64,000 bases of DNA from Aquatica leii (GCA_035610365.1 CM069436.1:90459912-90523911), one strand, 5' to 3'; numbered from the stretch's first letter, positions 34,010 to 47,654 are shown. Numbers and translations: made by a program. Notes: a model not told the origin generated them from the letters alone.

Positions 34010-35122
34010 TGTTTGGTTTAAAACGGATTTTTTCGTATGTAAAGTATTTTTCAATTTAATACATTTGTTGGATTTTTCGGGAAGGTATGAGACCAAGCAA
34101 GTGTTTTTAGTAACTACAAACTTTTGGACATTTTTTGTTTGTAATAGTTTCGGTGGAATACAAGTCTAGTTTCTTTTTATTGTTAAATTTTGCTTTAATA
34201 AAAGTTGACCCATATGACATGAAAAAATTATTGCACGTAATATTATAGCCGTAAGATAGATTCAAAACAACTCGCATACCCTGACTTTGTCCTCTAAGTC
34301 TTCTAGGAAGTTTTCCAAGATAAGGTTGTATTTTGCATACATACGCTGTATTATAGTCGCATGATACCGAAAATTTAATTCTATGCCGAGTAGGCTTACT
34401 AAGAATGTATTGCCTAAAAGGGCACCTGTTTATCCAACCAATTGCTTATTATTATATTTAAATCTGAATTGAACAATTTTGGTAAAATGTTTACCCATTT
34501 GTCATAAAAATCCCTAATAGCCACAAATTTATCCCGGATTCTTCTTTCGGTTCGTGTTTGTTTATTGTCAAATCTTATTATTCTAGAAATCAGTTAAAAA
34601 TTTTTATAAACATCGTTGCGTTAAATATGTTCCTACTTTTTTCAGAATCCTATAAACTTTCTATCGATTTTTGTGAGATTTGAAGATTTATGGAAACAGT
34701 AACAATCCAATTTAGCAGTATAAATCTGGCGCATCCAAATCTTTCTAATTTGTCTGATACCCTCGACGACTTTCTATCTTTGAATTCTTTTAGTTTAATT
34801 TTTAATCCAGCTGTCATCTTAAGAACGTTATGTGTAGCAAGTTTTTCTTAATGTGTAGGAGGTTCAAAAGACTATTCAATTTGTTTGTCTTTTGATAACA
34901 TAGTTTTGGATGTTACCTTTGAAATTAATAATTCTTTTTTTTTTGAGTGACTTTCTGAACAAACAAGAATACGATTCTCAGTTTTAAAACATTATTTTTG
35001 GATGGATCTCATCTATTAGAGGAATCACGAAAATCAAATATTTCAGCATCTCGATCGTTAATTGCTATTTCTAGTTGTTTTTGTTTCAAAGGAAGCACAC
35101 ATTTTGATTGCTTTGAAGTCAT
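34010..35122 (-). pseudogene. piggyBac transposase relic 3
   Basis: A possible start MTSKQSKCVLPLKQK at 35122 with an acidic, Asp-rich N-terminus. Then RFDNKQTRTERRIRDKFVAI (about 34520-34580), the conserved stretch before the catalytic core, FDKWVN-type DFYDKWVNILPKLF, and a block equivalent to FRGRCPFRQYIPSKP, seen as QVPF...(R)AIHS. RHRIKFSVSCDYNTAYVCKI (about 34330-34385) and PYLGKLPRRLRGQSQGMRVV, then NITCNNFFMSYG (34205-34240), where the second catalytic Asp is replaced by Asn. The first catalytic Asp is also lost. The C-terminal third is missing where the LINE begins. Reads through several frames, heavily decayed. Confidence 0.75.
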
Positions 35123-35224
35123 AATAAAAATTACTAAGCACAATATGTACACAGAACTAAGACTGAACACTAACTGAATATTGTTGCTGTTACTCACATT
35201 ACGCTGTGCGGGATTATGCAAGTT

Positions 35225-36925
35225 TTAGCTTGTTTTGGTTTGTAAACAGTAAAAGGCAAAAATGACCTGTACAACCTATGTGTGCAAAATAAAATTATGC
35301 GAATATTTTCTGACTAATTGCAAAATCTTTAAGCTTTATTAATTACAACTAAAATCCTAAGAGCTCAGATTTCTAGAAAGGAGATAGGAGGTAAATAAAG
35401 CAGCAACTGGGTCGAAAAAGACCCGAACGACACACGAAGGTTAATCTGATTAATAAGCTTAGAAAACATGTATTTGTTATACTTTTTTTGCATTAATTAT
35501 ATCTAAAAACTACTGAAAACAGTAATTAATTATATTGATACATTAAGCCCGTAATTAAAGAGCGCATTTAAACGTTTTTGTGAAGCAATTAGCAAGGATT
35601 GCTCACTACAATATTAAATCAATAAGCATTCGTATGTAATTATATGTTAGTCAAAATTTCTATAGTTTTAAGTTTTTTTTAAATTACATTATAACAATTA
35701 TTTGGAAAATATACATCATGCATAATAATAAATCATGCATACAGCGTTATACTGTAAAGTTATCATATTACACCATTTTTCTTAAATAATTGCTTCGTTA
35801 TACTACAAACATTTATCATGTCATTAAACTGTTAATAGACATGTTAGAAATACCTAAAAAAATGATTAAAAAATAAATAGTTGCTGATTATGTGTAAAAT
35901 TTATCTAGCATTAATTTAAAAAAAAACGTTTAATTGCTATATTAAAATTGTTGATTGATTCAATCTATTACAGGCGTTTAAAAAACAATTTATTTAAATT
36001 ACACATATTATTTAACAACAGTAACAGTTTTTATACTTTTTAATAAAACAAGATTTTTGTACTTCTGGTAAAAAATTAAATTGTTAATTGTCTCAAAAGC
36101 ATTGTCTTATTTTTATAAAAAAAATTTTTATATGTACAATTTTATAAAATCAAAATAACGATGTTTATAGAAACTTTTATTGTTTTTACTTATAGAAATA
36201 ATTTGAAAATACAAATTTACTCAAAATTTATTTTAATAAGAAGTCAAAATAAATACAAATAATTACTGTCAACATAATTAAAATGTAGTTTATTAAAAAA
36301 AACAATAATTTATATTTTTGTATCAAAGTTTCAAATATAATCGACACTTAATAAAAAAAAATTATTAAAAAATAGTTACAGTAAATATAAAAAATTATTT
36401 GTTTATAAAAAAATATAAAAACCAATCAATTAATTTGACAAATGTAATTTTAAATCGTTTAGTTAAAATATGATACAAACAAAAAACGTTGTTGCAAATT
36501 AAACAATAAAAACAAACTTTACGTTTGATAAATTGAATTTTCTTTTACATAAAAAAACAAAATTACGTTACTACATACTAAAAACTTATTATATTCAAAT
36601 ATTCAAGATAAAGATATTAACCATAAAAGTATATTAAAACACTTACTTTATTATAGAAATAGAATACTCGAATAGGACTGAAAATTACTTTTGTTGTTCT
36701 TAAGTCATGAAGAAAACTGCAACATTGTTGTGACTGCAAACAAAAAAATCAATTAATAGACATATTTAAACAACGATACAACAGATGTAAAATGTTATGT
36801 TAAAACAAAATCGCAAAAAAAATAAATATTGACTCACGTAATAGTTATTTGTATCGCAAGTCCAGAAAGTGCTATTTTGCGAGTATGAGCATATTTGTAG
36901 GCCGATTAATTCAAATAACATAAAA
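35225..36925. other. no gene recognised; extremely AT-rich
   Basis: Long A and T tracts with stops in all frames. Nothing supportable. Confidence 0.4.
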
Positions 36926-36928
36926 TTT

Positions 36929-37950
36929 GAAACATAGAAGATACTAGTTTGTTTTACTTTTGGAAGACACTAAAACACTTTTCGAGTACCACACTGGGCG
37001 ATCGCGAAAATCAAATCTGTAATGCATTAGACGGTAAGCGACCAAACTCAATTAGGTAATAGTTTTAGCTTAACATTTTACAGATGTAGTAGAAGAACGT
37101 AGCAACGTTTTCCTTTACAAACACGACATTCCAAGTTTGAATATAAGCGATGTTACCAATTATGACATTTCAACTAACGATATTGACGTGGATGCTATTT
37201 TGAACGCTCCCATTTTATTTGAGAATGAATTAGCGCCAATTAAGATACGCGGGAATGTATCTCCAAAACGAAAAAATGGTACAAATAACATGATTAATAT
37301 TAATGACCTGAGCGATGTAAACAAAACTATATTTGGAGATGACTTAGTGTCCATTACCATAAATGAAGACATCTCTGAAAGACCGACCTCACACGAAATA
37401 AAGTGCACAAACGACACCATAAACAAATTGATGATTAAGTCAGTACCAACAACAAAAAAAGATCTAAATAATTCAGGCGTCGTAAATGTACTTGGGGACG
37501 AGAAACTTAATACTGAGAAGTTATCAGTACCAATTATAACAAATGAAGAACTTCTTGATCAGAAGTCCCTAAAAGACTTAAATAGTAACCAAGAAAACCT
37601 AAGTATTCCAACGCCATTAAAAGAACATTGTTTTGAACACTATCTCAAAATAAAAAAAAAAGATATAAAGCGAAACGCAAAAGAAAAAATTCTTGCAGTA
37701 GCATCTTCCGCACAATGGCAATAATATCATCAAAAAAAAGAAGCAAAAAAGCAATTGGAAATTTTAGAAAAAGAAGAAAACAAGCAACAACGGTTAATAA
37801 AGCAAAAGAGCAAGAAGAAAGTAAAAATAAAAATAAAGAAGAGAGTTTCAGTCGTTTTTTTTTTTTAAATACGGGTTACAATTATAAAACCAAAGTATTT
37901 GTCTGTTACGCAATAACTAATCATCCAATTACGGCCAAAATTAACTCTTA
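36929..37950 (+). pseudogene. two-exon fragment, possibly C-terminus of a pogo/CENP-B-like transposase
   Basis: A frame opening after TGA at about 36926 (TSLFYFWKTLKHFSSTTLG, then ENQICNALD) reaches a canonical donor, and a 50-bp intron, GTAAGC...TTTACAG (37034-37083), joins it in phase to DVVEERSNVFLYKHDIPSLN and a further 210 codons with no ATG. The middle is acidic, Asn/Ile/Asp-rich. A stop at 37722-37724 interrupts ILAVASSAQWQ, but the frame continues YHQKKEAKKQLEILEKEENK and a Lys-rich tail. That pattern (SS-x-x-W/Q, then a charged helix) is common at the C-terminus of pogo/jerky-type transposases. I do not recognise the rest. It may be a host gene fragment. Both splice sites are inferred from consensus and frame. 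Confidence 0.4.
37034..37083 (+). other. candidate 50-bp spliceosomal intron
   Basis: GTAAGC donor, AT-rich body with TTTTAGCTTAAC before a TTTTACAG acceptor. Removal keeps the reading frame open. It also contains stops in that frame, so it must be spliced or the gene is dead. Confidence 0.45.
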
Positions 37951-39680
37951 GATTTTTTTTAATAACCCCATTATGAACGCATTATATTATTTCCGTAACA
38001 TGCTTGGTTCAAAGGATATGACCATGTTTCCATTGATTTGCCTAACCCGGTATATGTTAATACTGTTACACCAGTTGGTTGTAACCGTCGTTTGAAGTTG
38101 TGCGATTACTTTCGTAAAAGACCCGGAATTTGAATTGATATTATTCATTTCATGTATTTTGGTATCGTTTTATTGATATTAAATTCATTTTAGAAAATTA
38201 TTTTACGTTTTTAAATTCAAGTTTGTCAATCAAAGCTGTGGATAAAGTTTTTAGTAGAAATTATTGCGTTGTTTAAACAACCGTATTCTGCGTTTGTGTC
38301 GATTTGGCATTTTCTTTGTTCTGTAAAAATTTTACTTGTAATTTATGTTTCCCTTCTGAGATATAGTTATAATTAAATATATTTTAGCAGTTTGTTTAAA
38401 AGTTCTTTGTTTTAAGTACATTCTCAGTACAATCGTACTTATTTTCTTTGTGTTAATTCTATTAAATTATGTTGGAATGAAGTCATTCTTTTAATTTATT
38501 AGACAGTTGTTATAATGCAGATCTCAACAGTAATTTTTATGACAGTAATACAATAAAATATTCGGTCAATTTGACAGTTTACAGAGAATCAAAGGCCGTT
38601 TACCAACACTACTTTTGTGACGTAATTAAATCTTTTGGTCAAGGAGATTAGTTGGTTGATAGTCGTCGAAATGCTTAAAAATATCGGAATGTAGTTGCTT
38701 GGGTGGTGAACTCACTCATTTTAGATAAAGTAATACCGCGGAAGTCATTAACAATGGAACAGTTAATAGTTCGTTTAAATGAAAAAAAAATTCTATTTCG
38801 TAAAACAATTACGGTTTATTGAATTTCAGTGGATATCGGTTTGGTTTTGTATTAACGTTTCGTGGGTTTGTGCGTAAGTTTGTGTTTTGCAATCCAACTT
38901 TCGCCTTGGTGGTGGCTCATTGAAAATCTTTCGACGGTAAATTGTTCATATGGTTGTGGTACCCTATGGAAGTTCCGGACGACGTCAACTGGCCTAAAGC
39001 TAACCAGGAACAAACTATCAAGGTTTTTATTGATTACCGATTAAATTATTTATTAGCGAGTTTAGTGATTGAAAAGCTTTAAAATAACCAAAATTTACTG
39101 CTAGTCATCAAATCTTTTGATTATACAAACCTTCTATGGCATTTGTTTGTGCTAATTTAAATTATTATTATTATATTATTAAACAACAAAACTAAATAGC
39201 TAAATTGTTATATCGACATTAAGTAAAAGCCAGGAAAAAAAAAGAAAAAAAATCTTATATTTGCGTACCATAATTTTAAGAGTGTCAAGTTTGTTTTATA
39301 CAATTTCAAAATTCATTTGATTTTGTTATTATGCATTTTATTTTTTTTTATTATGGGTACACGGCCGTGCATTATTTTTTTTCCTTTAAAAAGGTAATTT
39401 AGTATTGTTTACAATTTTTTTAATTTTATTTTATTATTTTCATTTTGTTTCAGTGTAATTATGTTATTCTTATTCAGTTTTGCTTTAATTTAAGATTTTT
39501 GTTTGCGTTAAATTGATTTAAAGTTTTCATGTAATTTTCTGTTTTATTGCTTGTCTAATTTTATTCCAATTATGTAATAAGTGTCAAATTGGTAAATATT
39601 ATTCAGTCGGATTTCGAGTATGTAAATTTTAGATTATTACAGAGTTTCGTGTGATACACTCTTAAGGTAAATCCCATTTG
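37951..39680. other. no gene recognised
   Basis: AT- and T-rich. A 60-codon frame at 38862-39044 carries no motif. Confidence 0.35.
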
Positions 39681-39689
39681 AGTGTATCT

Positions 39690-40545
39690 ATTTAAAACAA
39701 ACTTGTGGTTGGCAAAAGTTTCTAATCCATTGAGCTTTTGACTTTTGATTTTGTTCAAGTTTTCCAAACGGTCACGGAATTTTAAATATAACCCATCCCG
39801 TCTCCACTGAGCACCGGCAATAACTTCGTTTATGTTACTTTATTTTAGACAAGTGTCAGTTTTCCAGCTTTTGCACGTAACAATGTCCAGTGCAAAACTT
39901 GCCAACCGATTTTTGAAATGTCGCAGGAACGTTACGTAAATCAAAGGGCATACAGCAAAAGTAAAAAACTTCAAAAGAGTAATAAATCCTATTTTACCAC
40001 GGTCTTCAAGTTTGACAGGTATCTGATGAGACCCGGGCTAAAAATCAATAGAAGACATGTAGAGTGTGTGTTTAGTCAATCCTAGGCAACGAGTACTAGG
40101 CACGGCAAGGAAATTTGAACGACTATAGCTGATACAAATAACTTTTTTTTAAAAGCATTGTAATTGTAATAAAAATCCTTTCACACGTTGTTTTTTGTAA
40201 GCACTTAAGAAGTTATCAAAATCTTTACCCAGAAGCGTCTTGTTTTCTAGATAATAAGGCACAGCATAAAACGAGTTCAAACAATTCTTTTTTCTAAAAC
40301 AACCTTGCATTGAAACTTCTCTGAGAAGGCCATCAGCGTGTGTTTCTGTAACTTTGTCCGAGATAAACAAAAAAGTATTATCTTTTAAATGTGTACAACT
40401 TATATTCAGCAATACTACATTTTGCTCCAGTATCAACACAGGATAATCCTTCAAGGTCAGTAATTTTTAACATAGAACGATTGGCATCGGTATAAAATTC
40501 AGTCACCAAGACGTCAAAAGGTAGCAGAGGACTTAACAAAGCTAG
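39690..40545 (-). pseudogene. Ty3/gypsy pol relic: protease and reverse transcriptase
   Basis: Minus strand. A protease-like block LEGLSCVDTGAKCSIAEYKL (about 40398-40460) has the DTGA aspartic-protease signature. Next comes HTLYMSSIDF-PGSHQIPVKL with EDRGKIGFIT (about 39975-40070), the gypsy RT segment normally reading SxLDLxxGYxQIPV...KTAF. MPFDLRNVPATFQKSV (39908-39955) is the MPFGLxNAPATFQ motif. The YLDD site is replaced by NINEVIAG (about 39840-39865). WRRDGLYLKFRDRLENLNKI ends the recognisable part. Frames shift repeatedly. Gag, RNase H, integrase and LTRs are not seen. Confidence 0.8.
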
Positions 40546-40799
40546 TTTTGTAAACAAGAATAGAAAAATTCATAATTTCTTCTATTGGTGTTACGTGTTA
40601 TTACCTAATAATTTGATGAAAATTGTAATTGTAATTAAATTTTAGTACGCCGATGGTTTGCGGACCCCACTGGATGAGATAACTTCAGATTATTCGATAC
40701 TTAGGGAGAGGATTGCGTCTATAATCGTTTTACTTTTCTGTCTTAAATTGCTGTAAATGGTCGATTTTCAAAAAACGTTTGTCCGCCTACCTATAGGTA

Positions 40800-42942
40800 G
40801 GGGAGACCGGGGCACAGTGGCCATAGGGGCACAGTGGTCCAGTCTACAAAATTTAAATAAAATAGCATCATTTAGCCGCGCAATTTCACATGAAGGAAGC
40901 TGACAGTACTCTACATTACCGGTTGTGTTTATACGCAACTGTAGTCGGCCATTTCCAACAAGCAGACAATTGTTGATTTTAGTGGGTGCAAAGCGAATAT
41001 CATTGTAAGTAGTAATTTTGTATTTAGTAGCAAAATAATGTAGAATTAGTTGATTGCTTGTATCTCAGTCATTAAACCAATACTGACGAATAACGGCATC
41101 AGTGTTTCATGTTATTACATGCACGCTGTTTTTTTTTGTTGGAGCTAAAATGAAAACATGTGACTTGGGGCACAGTGTAGGTGCTTTTCTAATTTGTTGT
41201 AGTTTTTATAGATGGTTTGAAACCGAGTTCGGAAGACAACAATAGGGCAAACTGATGAACACAATATGTTTGACGCTGTGAAAAGTACTTTAATCGGCGG
41301 TTTGTCCATCAGGAAAGCAGCTAGTTGCTTCAATATAAGCCGGACAACTCTTAGAAAATACATCGGTATGTGTAAAATCAAACAAATCAATTGGGAGAAC
41401 GCTATTTTCGAAAACGTACTAAAAATGTCTTCCAAATATAATGTGCGACAGATTTTCACGCGCAAAGAACAAATGCTTGCTGATTATTTATAATCCTGCG
41501 CTCATTTGCATCATGGATTACCGCCGATCGAGGCTAAAAAAATTGCTTACGAATTTGCTAAAGCCAATCATAAGAAAATTCCCAATAGCTGGTCGATGGG
41601 TTTACTTCATTTTTGAATGCCCCCCGCGTGAAATTTCAGCCACACATGATCAAGGAAGCTCCACCTGGTACTGTAGGCTCTGCTAGTTCATCGGAATGGA
41701 TAACAAATGTAATATGTGTCGACTGGCTGAAGCATTTTATAAGATTTGCTAAACCAACTGAGCAAACACCAGTGTTTCTCATCATGGAAAATCACGAAAG
41801 TCATGTCTCATATAGCGCTGTAAAGTTAGCAAAGGAAAATAAAGTTATTTTATAACATTGCACCCACATACCAGTCACCGTCTACAGCCTTTAGACCGAT
41901 CTTTCTATGGTCCTCTAAATACCTATTACAATAATGCCTGCCGAGCAGAATTAATGGGTAAACCCGGAGGTCGAATCACCATATATAATATTGCAGAGAT
42001 CATCATCATTTCCGGATTCAGGGTTACCAGAATTTACCCATTCAACCGTGACATATTTTCAGAGGATGAATTCATGGCTGGGAGTGTCACTGATGTGAAC
42101 ATGAATTCCCATCTTGGAGTTGTAGTTGAGGCCGGGCCAACGTTAAAAGAAAGTTGATGAAAGATTCTGATAAATTGCCGGCAGTGCAGAAGAAGAACAA
42201 AATTGAAAGCAGCAGTGATGAAAGTGAAGCAAGTTTTAGCTTGGTAGATTCGGAGGATGATATCAACGATGATCGTGATTAAGAGGAACAAATTGACTTG
42301 CATCGCAACTACTTTGACTTGTCAGATATTCAAGTAACCAGTTTCGCCCTGGTAAAGTTTGAAAGCAAGAAAACTGTCAAATATTTTGTTGTAAAGGTTT
42401 TGGCTACATTGCTCAATAATGAGTTTTAAGTCAGCTGTCTAAGAAAAGCTCAAGACAATTGTGTATTTCTCTCCGTTCCAGATGAGTCAATCGTGGAAGA
42501 AAAAAATATCATTTATCATCTACCCAATCCGCTTCAACCAGGTGGCACGGCAAGAACTCAAAATCGTTTTCATTTTGACATAGATCTTTTCCATTACAAT
42601 ATGGGATAATGATACTTTTATTTTGTATAATTATCATCTAAGTATTTGGTTTCAACGTATTACAAAGATTATTTCTCACAAGTGTTCTAATAATTTATAA
42701 TAAAAAGTAAATCAAGCTGTGTTTACATTACTTAACGCAAGGGTCACTGTGCCCCGAAATATGGCCCAGTTTGAAAAAAAAACAATATTTTTTTTACGCA
42801 AACTATTTTAATTAACAAGAGTTGTGTTATAGTTACATCGTAGCAAAAACTGTAAATATTCATCACGTACTGCGAAATCAGGTTAATCTTGTATAGTTTT
42901 TAAAGTAAAAATTTAAATGGTCCACTGTGCCCCGGTCTTCCC
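40800..42942 (+). mobile_element. complete pogo/Tigger-like DNA transposon
   Basis: 2143 bp flanked by TA duplications (40798-40799 and 42943-42944). TIRs: left GGGGAGACCGGGGCACAGTG, right end reverse-complemented GGGAAGACCGGGGCACAGTG, continuing GG(A)CC. The motif GGGGCACAGTG recurs inside each end (about 40828, 41168 and 42747), probably as repeated transposase-binding sites. It encodes one broken transposase. TA target and HTH-plus-DDE transposase with the DNHESH-type motif identify the pogo branch of Tc1/mariner. Confidence 0.93.
41213..42609 (+). pseudogene. pogo-like transposase with internal deletion
   Basis: The frame begins at ATG 41213 but has a TGA two codons later, then reads NRVRKTTIGQTDEHN, MFDAVKSTLIGGLSIRKAAS and ISRTTLRKYI (Psq-type DNA-binding helix-turn-helix, 41266-41370). 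SCAHLHHGLPPIEAKKIAYE and FAKANHKKIPNSWSMG belong to the second DNA-binding region. A deletion near 41.61 kb then removes the stretch with the first catalytic Asp. Next are KEAPPGTVGSASSSEWIT, FLIMENHESHVSYSAVKLAK (usual form DNHESH, so the second Asp is Glu here), HTSHRLQPLDRSFYGPLNTY (third Asp present) and GFRVTRIYPFNRDIFSEDEF. An acidic linker and a C-terminal VTSFALVKFESKKTVKYFVV domain end with HFDIDLFHYNMG. Not functional. Confidence 0.9.
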
Positions 42943-42944
42943 TA

Positions 42945-45900
42945 ATTCTTCTTTCTATTTGATTTTTACAGTTCGTTATTTCTATTACGCTTTTAACGAT
43001 TTTTTAGAATGAAAAATTATTTTTGTATTTTGGCAGGATTAATGCAATTTTTAATTTAATTAGTCTTTACAGGTAAAATGGCGTCGGCTATGTTGCTTTA
43101 AGTAGTTTAAATTTCTTATAGCAACTTTGGTGGAGGTAACTCTTGTTGAAGAGTGAAAAAAAACTCACAAAATTGTGAATACTTTGTATCGTCGACTCTC
43201 AGGTAGTTTCTTAGATAAAGAGCGCACTAACAAAATATGCAAAGAAATTAATTAAACAATTAGAAAAATTGCCAAAATTGGTTAATTAATTTCCAAAGTC
43301 AGTGATGCCAAATGGTTTGATTTTAAGACGAAACTATTAAAGTCTGCAATAAAAAAGTTACACACGAATAATGTATAGATTCAATCTCAAAAGATAGTTA
43401 TAATCCTATATTCAAAAACAAAAACAATCAGGTAAAATTCAGTAATGTTACTTAAAACTAAAGACAGAAATTTTATCAGTTTATGATTTAATTAATTAAA
43501 CTTAAAACTAAGAGAATACCGATTTTTCTTTGCATATATTAAGAAAACAGTTATTTTAAACATTTGCGGTAAGCAAATTTAACTATTATTTTAATTAACG
43601 GAAAGCTAAACTTGATTGCTTTTACATGACTAATTAAACAAATTTGAACGCACATTTAATTAAAGAATATTAATATTTAATATCTAAGATATATGTAACT
43701 CACGTATATAGATCAAATTTTAGGTTGGTGTCATTCAAATGTATGCAACGCTAATGTTGGCGGTTACGATAGTAATAACCTTAAAAAATTTTCCATCAAG
43801 AATTGATGACAAAAGCTATTTTCTTTAGAAAAATCAATTTGGATCATTGGCATTTATGTCTTATAGATATACCAAATCCATTCAGTTATGAATGTAGCAA
43901 CCATCTCGCTAAAGATAAAATCGATTTAAAAAAAACCTGTATTATTAACACAGATATTGTAGATATAAGATAAAATAAAAGCTACATGACTTCAAAATGA
44001 AGTCTCAAATGAATTTCAAGGCTGACCTCGCTCAAGAAAGTAGCTACTCCACAAAATTAAAAATAAAGGAAGGTTTATACACGATTTGTTAAATTAATAC
44101 CGATAATTTAAAATGGAATAATAACAGTAACAAAAACGTTACAAGTTAGTAATTTGTCGCTAAATAAAGGTTTTAATATTGCAATGTACAAAAACTGAGC
44201 TTTCTTAAATTTTAATCTTGTCTTTGGTCTGCAAGCTTCCTGGTGTTTGAGAGCCAATAAAAATGTTTAAAAATAAAGTTGTGGTAGTTGCAGAACAGAA
44301 AGAATCACCACAAAAGTAAAGATGAATTATGTAACTCAGACAAAACTAAACTTGATCACATAATTCTATGAGAATAACTACAAAAGAATTTTAATCCGCA
44401 ACGTTTACAAAATGAAAAACTTTTTTTAAATAAATTTATTTAAACCACACATTTCTTTAACGTAAATTAGCAAACGTGAGGTTTTGACAATTAATTGATG
44501 ACTCTTAGATTATTGGCATCGTAAAAAGAACCCGGAGACTAATTTTTTTTTCTTGTTTTAATAACGGCATTTGAATTTTTAGAAACAAAACAATGAGCCA
44601 AACAAAAAAACGGATGACTCAAATAAATCTCGTCCAAGTCCAAAACGATCACACAAGTCAGCATGACAACAAAAATATTTTAAACAACTTTATACTATAC
44701 AAACTACTTTAGCAAATTAATGCTAATGACTACAACAAAAACACTTAAATCAAACAAAGTAAAAACAAACGCAAATAACAAAAGAACTTCGACAAAATCA
44801 AAATATTGTAAATATAATGCACCAATAAGTTAACTGCGTGGTAAAAGACATTTAATAAGCATTCTAAATTAAATCCAGCGTAAAGTAGTAAAAAAAATTA
44901 AAACAAATAAAATCCTAATTAAAAAAAACAATATTCGCATTTGTCAGTAAATTTCAAAAACAACATTTAAACATACCTTTTATACAACTTTTCTCGAATT
45001 TAAGCGTATGTCTATTTTTTCCGATTTTGAGATTTCCATGGTGTTCATCCGTATCTGGGACACACTGTATATTACACAAAAATGTAATGAAAGTAAAAAC
45101 AAAGGTATTTTAAATTTAAATAAAAAGAATAGTTTTTGTAAACTTTTAAATTTGAATTATAAATAAATGTATGTTTTAGAAAAGCTGTTCTTATTTATTT
45201 ATAAAATAAAATAATGCCAAAACAATAAAATTAATACATTTGCATAATAACTTCCAAATCTATGCAAAATGTTACGAATTAAAAGCATTTGCAAAAACTG
45301 TAATTTGCATATTCGGTGGTAGACAGTAGACATACGCCAACGTTTTCTAAAATAAAACATTTAAAATCAAAACGGAGGTCACAAAATACAGATCAAAATT
45401 TACATAGTATTTTCGGAATTTTTGTTACAAAAATAAAGACAGAAATAAGTGCAATAACTGAAGGCAAAATTATTGCTAAAAGTTGTTAGTAATAATATTT
45501 TATATTGTGTTTTCTACTGTATCGATAAAATATAAAATTTATTTAAAGCATGCATAAATGTATCTATCAGTTATAACAATAGTTGCATATTACAGTATAA
45601 ACAATTTTCGAATCTTTTTTGATTATAACATTATAAAAACCGGCGCATTTATTACCATATAAAACTTAAATACTACTTAACTTAATTTAAATTTGTATTG
45701 AATAAGATCGTCATTAAAAATAAATATCAGTAGATTGTTTTACAAAATTAAGAAAAAATGGGGTTTTCCAGCGTGTGTAAATGTTTAATTTATGAGGAAG
45801 CGTAACAAAACGAAGAGATTAATTTTACATGAGCATAAAAAAAGAATTTTAACTTCAATCATTTTGATTAAAATGTGTAAACGTATTTTTTTACCATAAG

Positions 45901-47575
45901 AACAATGTCAATCAGTAAAAAACTAAAAATTGTTTAATTTGTTACAATATATTTTAATAATTGACTTACAAATAGTTTAACCGTAATAAAGTAAAAGAGC
46001 TGTGTAGTTTTTAATTAATATAGAAAATACTTAAGTTAAAAAACTAATGACACTCACAAACAAAAAAGTTCTAAGTCTTCTATAATTTGATTTATAATTA
46101 AAATTAAAAACAGTTCCATTAATAGTTCGAATAAATTTAAACTGCATGCCCAAATATGAAATTGTTGTTTTAATTAGCTGAAATTTTTAATACTTCCAGA
46201 TTAAATAATTAATTTTTTTTGTAGAAGAAGTATCATCCTTTGAACTTAATTAGTGGTTCAACAATTGTAATCTTAATTCCCATTACAAATTCAAATTTAT
46301 TCGTAGTTTGCGTATTTTCATAAAAAATGGATTTTTATAAATATAGGTAAAATTCAATGTTCAGTTGTTTTTTTTTACACTGTTGTAATACACGGAAAAA
46401 ATGCTTTAACTTTGCTGATTTAACCCAATTTATGGATGATATCGAACCTATTAGTTTAAGTATTAGACAGAAGGTATGCGTAACTCAAATTTACTTATCT
46501 GTGCCTGTAGATTTTTATTTTCAGGCGGTTTTCGTGAAATCTTATTTATAATATAACAAAAAGAACAAGAAGCGAGAAAATTAATATTCTTTTAAAACGA
46601 TATTATCTTTAGTTAGATGTAACTGAACTGGAATTTATGGTATTATTTCTATTAAAATGTAGTAGGTACTATAATAATCTAAAACATAAAAAAAATGCAA
46701 ACTACGGAATTGCAAATATCAGTTCATTACTATTAAATTTATATTTCCTCGAAATTGTTAATACTTAAATTAAATGTTACGAAGATAAGGCGCATTTTTC
46801 TAATTTTGTGATTTTTAGATTTACAGCATAAGTTTGTATTTTCAAATTTTATTTAGAATTTTTTTAGCGTTCTGTATGAGAAATTAGACTTGGTTTTATA
46901 AAAGGAGATATGTATCCTTTAATTTTTCATACGAGTAATTTTAAAGGAGTAATGGAAATTTATACTGTAATTGTTCGACCAATAATTATGTTTTAATGGT
47001 AATAATACTTCCTTTGCAAAGCAAATTGGAATGTTGACTTTAAATTTAATCCAGATATATTAAAACTTTTAGTCTAATTAGTACAGTAGTTTCATATTGG
47101 AGCATACAGTTTATCATTATTCAAGTTATAGATGGAACCATTGAGTAATAATTTAAGAAGAGGCGCAAATACTGTGTTAAAAATCGTACTGTAGTTTTAT
47201 CTCTCTTGTTTCTCTTTTTTTGACCCCCTCTATTCATAAACTAATAGACTAAGACCTGCTGCCCTCTGCAAAATTGTGGTTTTTATTTTGCGAACTTACC
47301 TATTTGTTATGAAGTACGAACTTTTTCTTATATTTCTGTTTACTTTACCGTTTACCTGTTCAAAACAGGTTAATATCATGAACAATAGCTTGTATTGTTA
47401 CGACACAAGTCAATGTCAAATAAACTTAAACAATATCATGCTTTATATTTAAGAAAACAAAAAAATATGTATATTCAAATATTTATTTATTTTTGTAAAA
47501 TATAAATCGAAAACATAGAAATAACTAAAACAATGCAAATTAAATTAAAAGAAAATTGTTATGGAAATTTATTGT
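42945..47575. other. no gene recognised
   Basis: About 4.6 kb of AT-rich sequence without domain-bearing frames. A 64-codon frame at 46357-46551 has no motif. GTATCTGGGACACACTGTAT at about 45050 resembles a mariner-type terminus, but no partner end was found. Confidence 0.35.
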
Positions 47576-47654
47576 TATTATTCGTCAATTTTTAAAATTA
47601 TTGAAATTACCAGTGCACCAATAATAAATTCGTTAACTTTCAAAATGTATATAC

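Noticed and set aside
36929..37950. Functional host gene
   Set aside because: An in-frame TAA interrupts the C-terminus, no ATG is visible, and the frame is closed upstream; treated as a pseudogene fragment.
40800..42942. The pogo TIR region and the Transib TIR share CACAGTGGTCC
   Set aside because: The superfamilies, target sites (TA versus 5 bp) and transposases differ. An 11-base match with no further similarity is most simply coincidence or convergence.
45000..45080. GTATCTGGGACACACTGTAT as a mariner terminus
   Set aside because: No inverted partner or TA-bounded unit could be found nearby.
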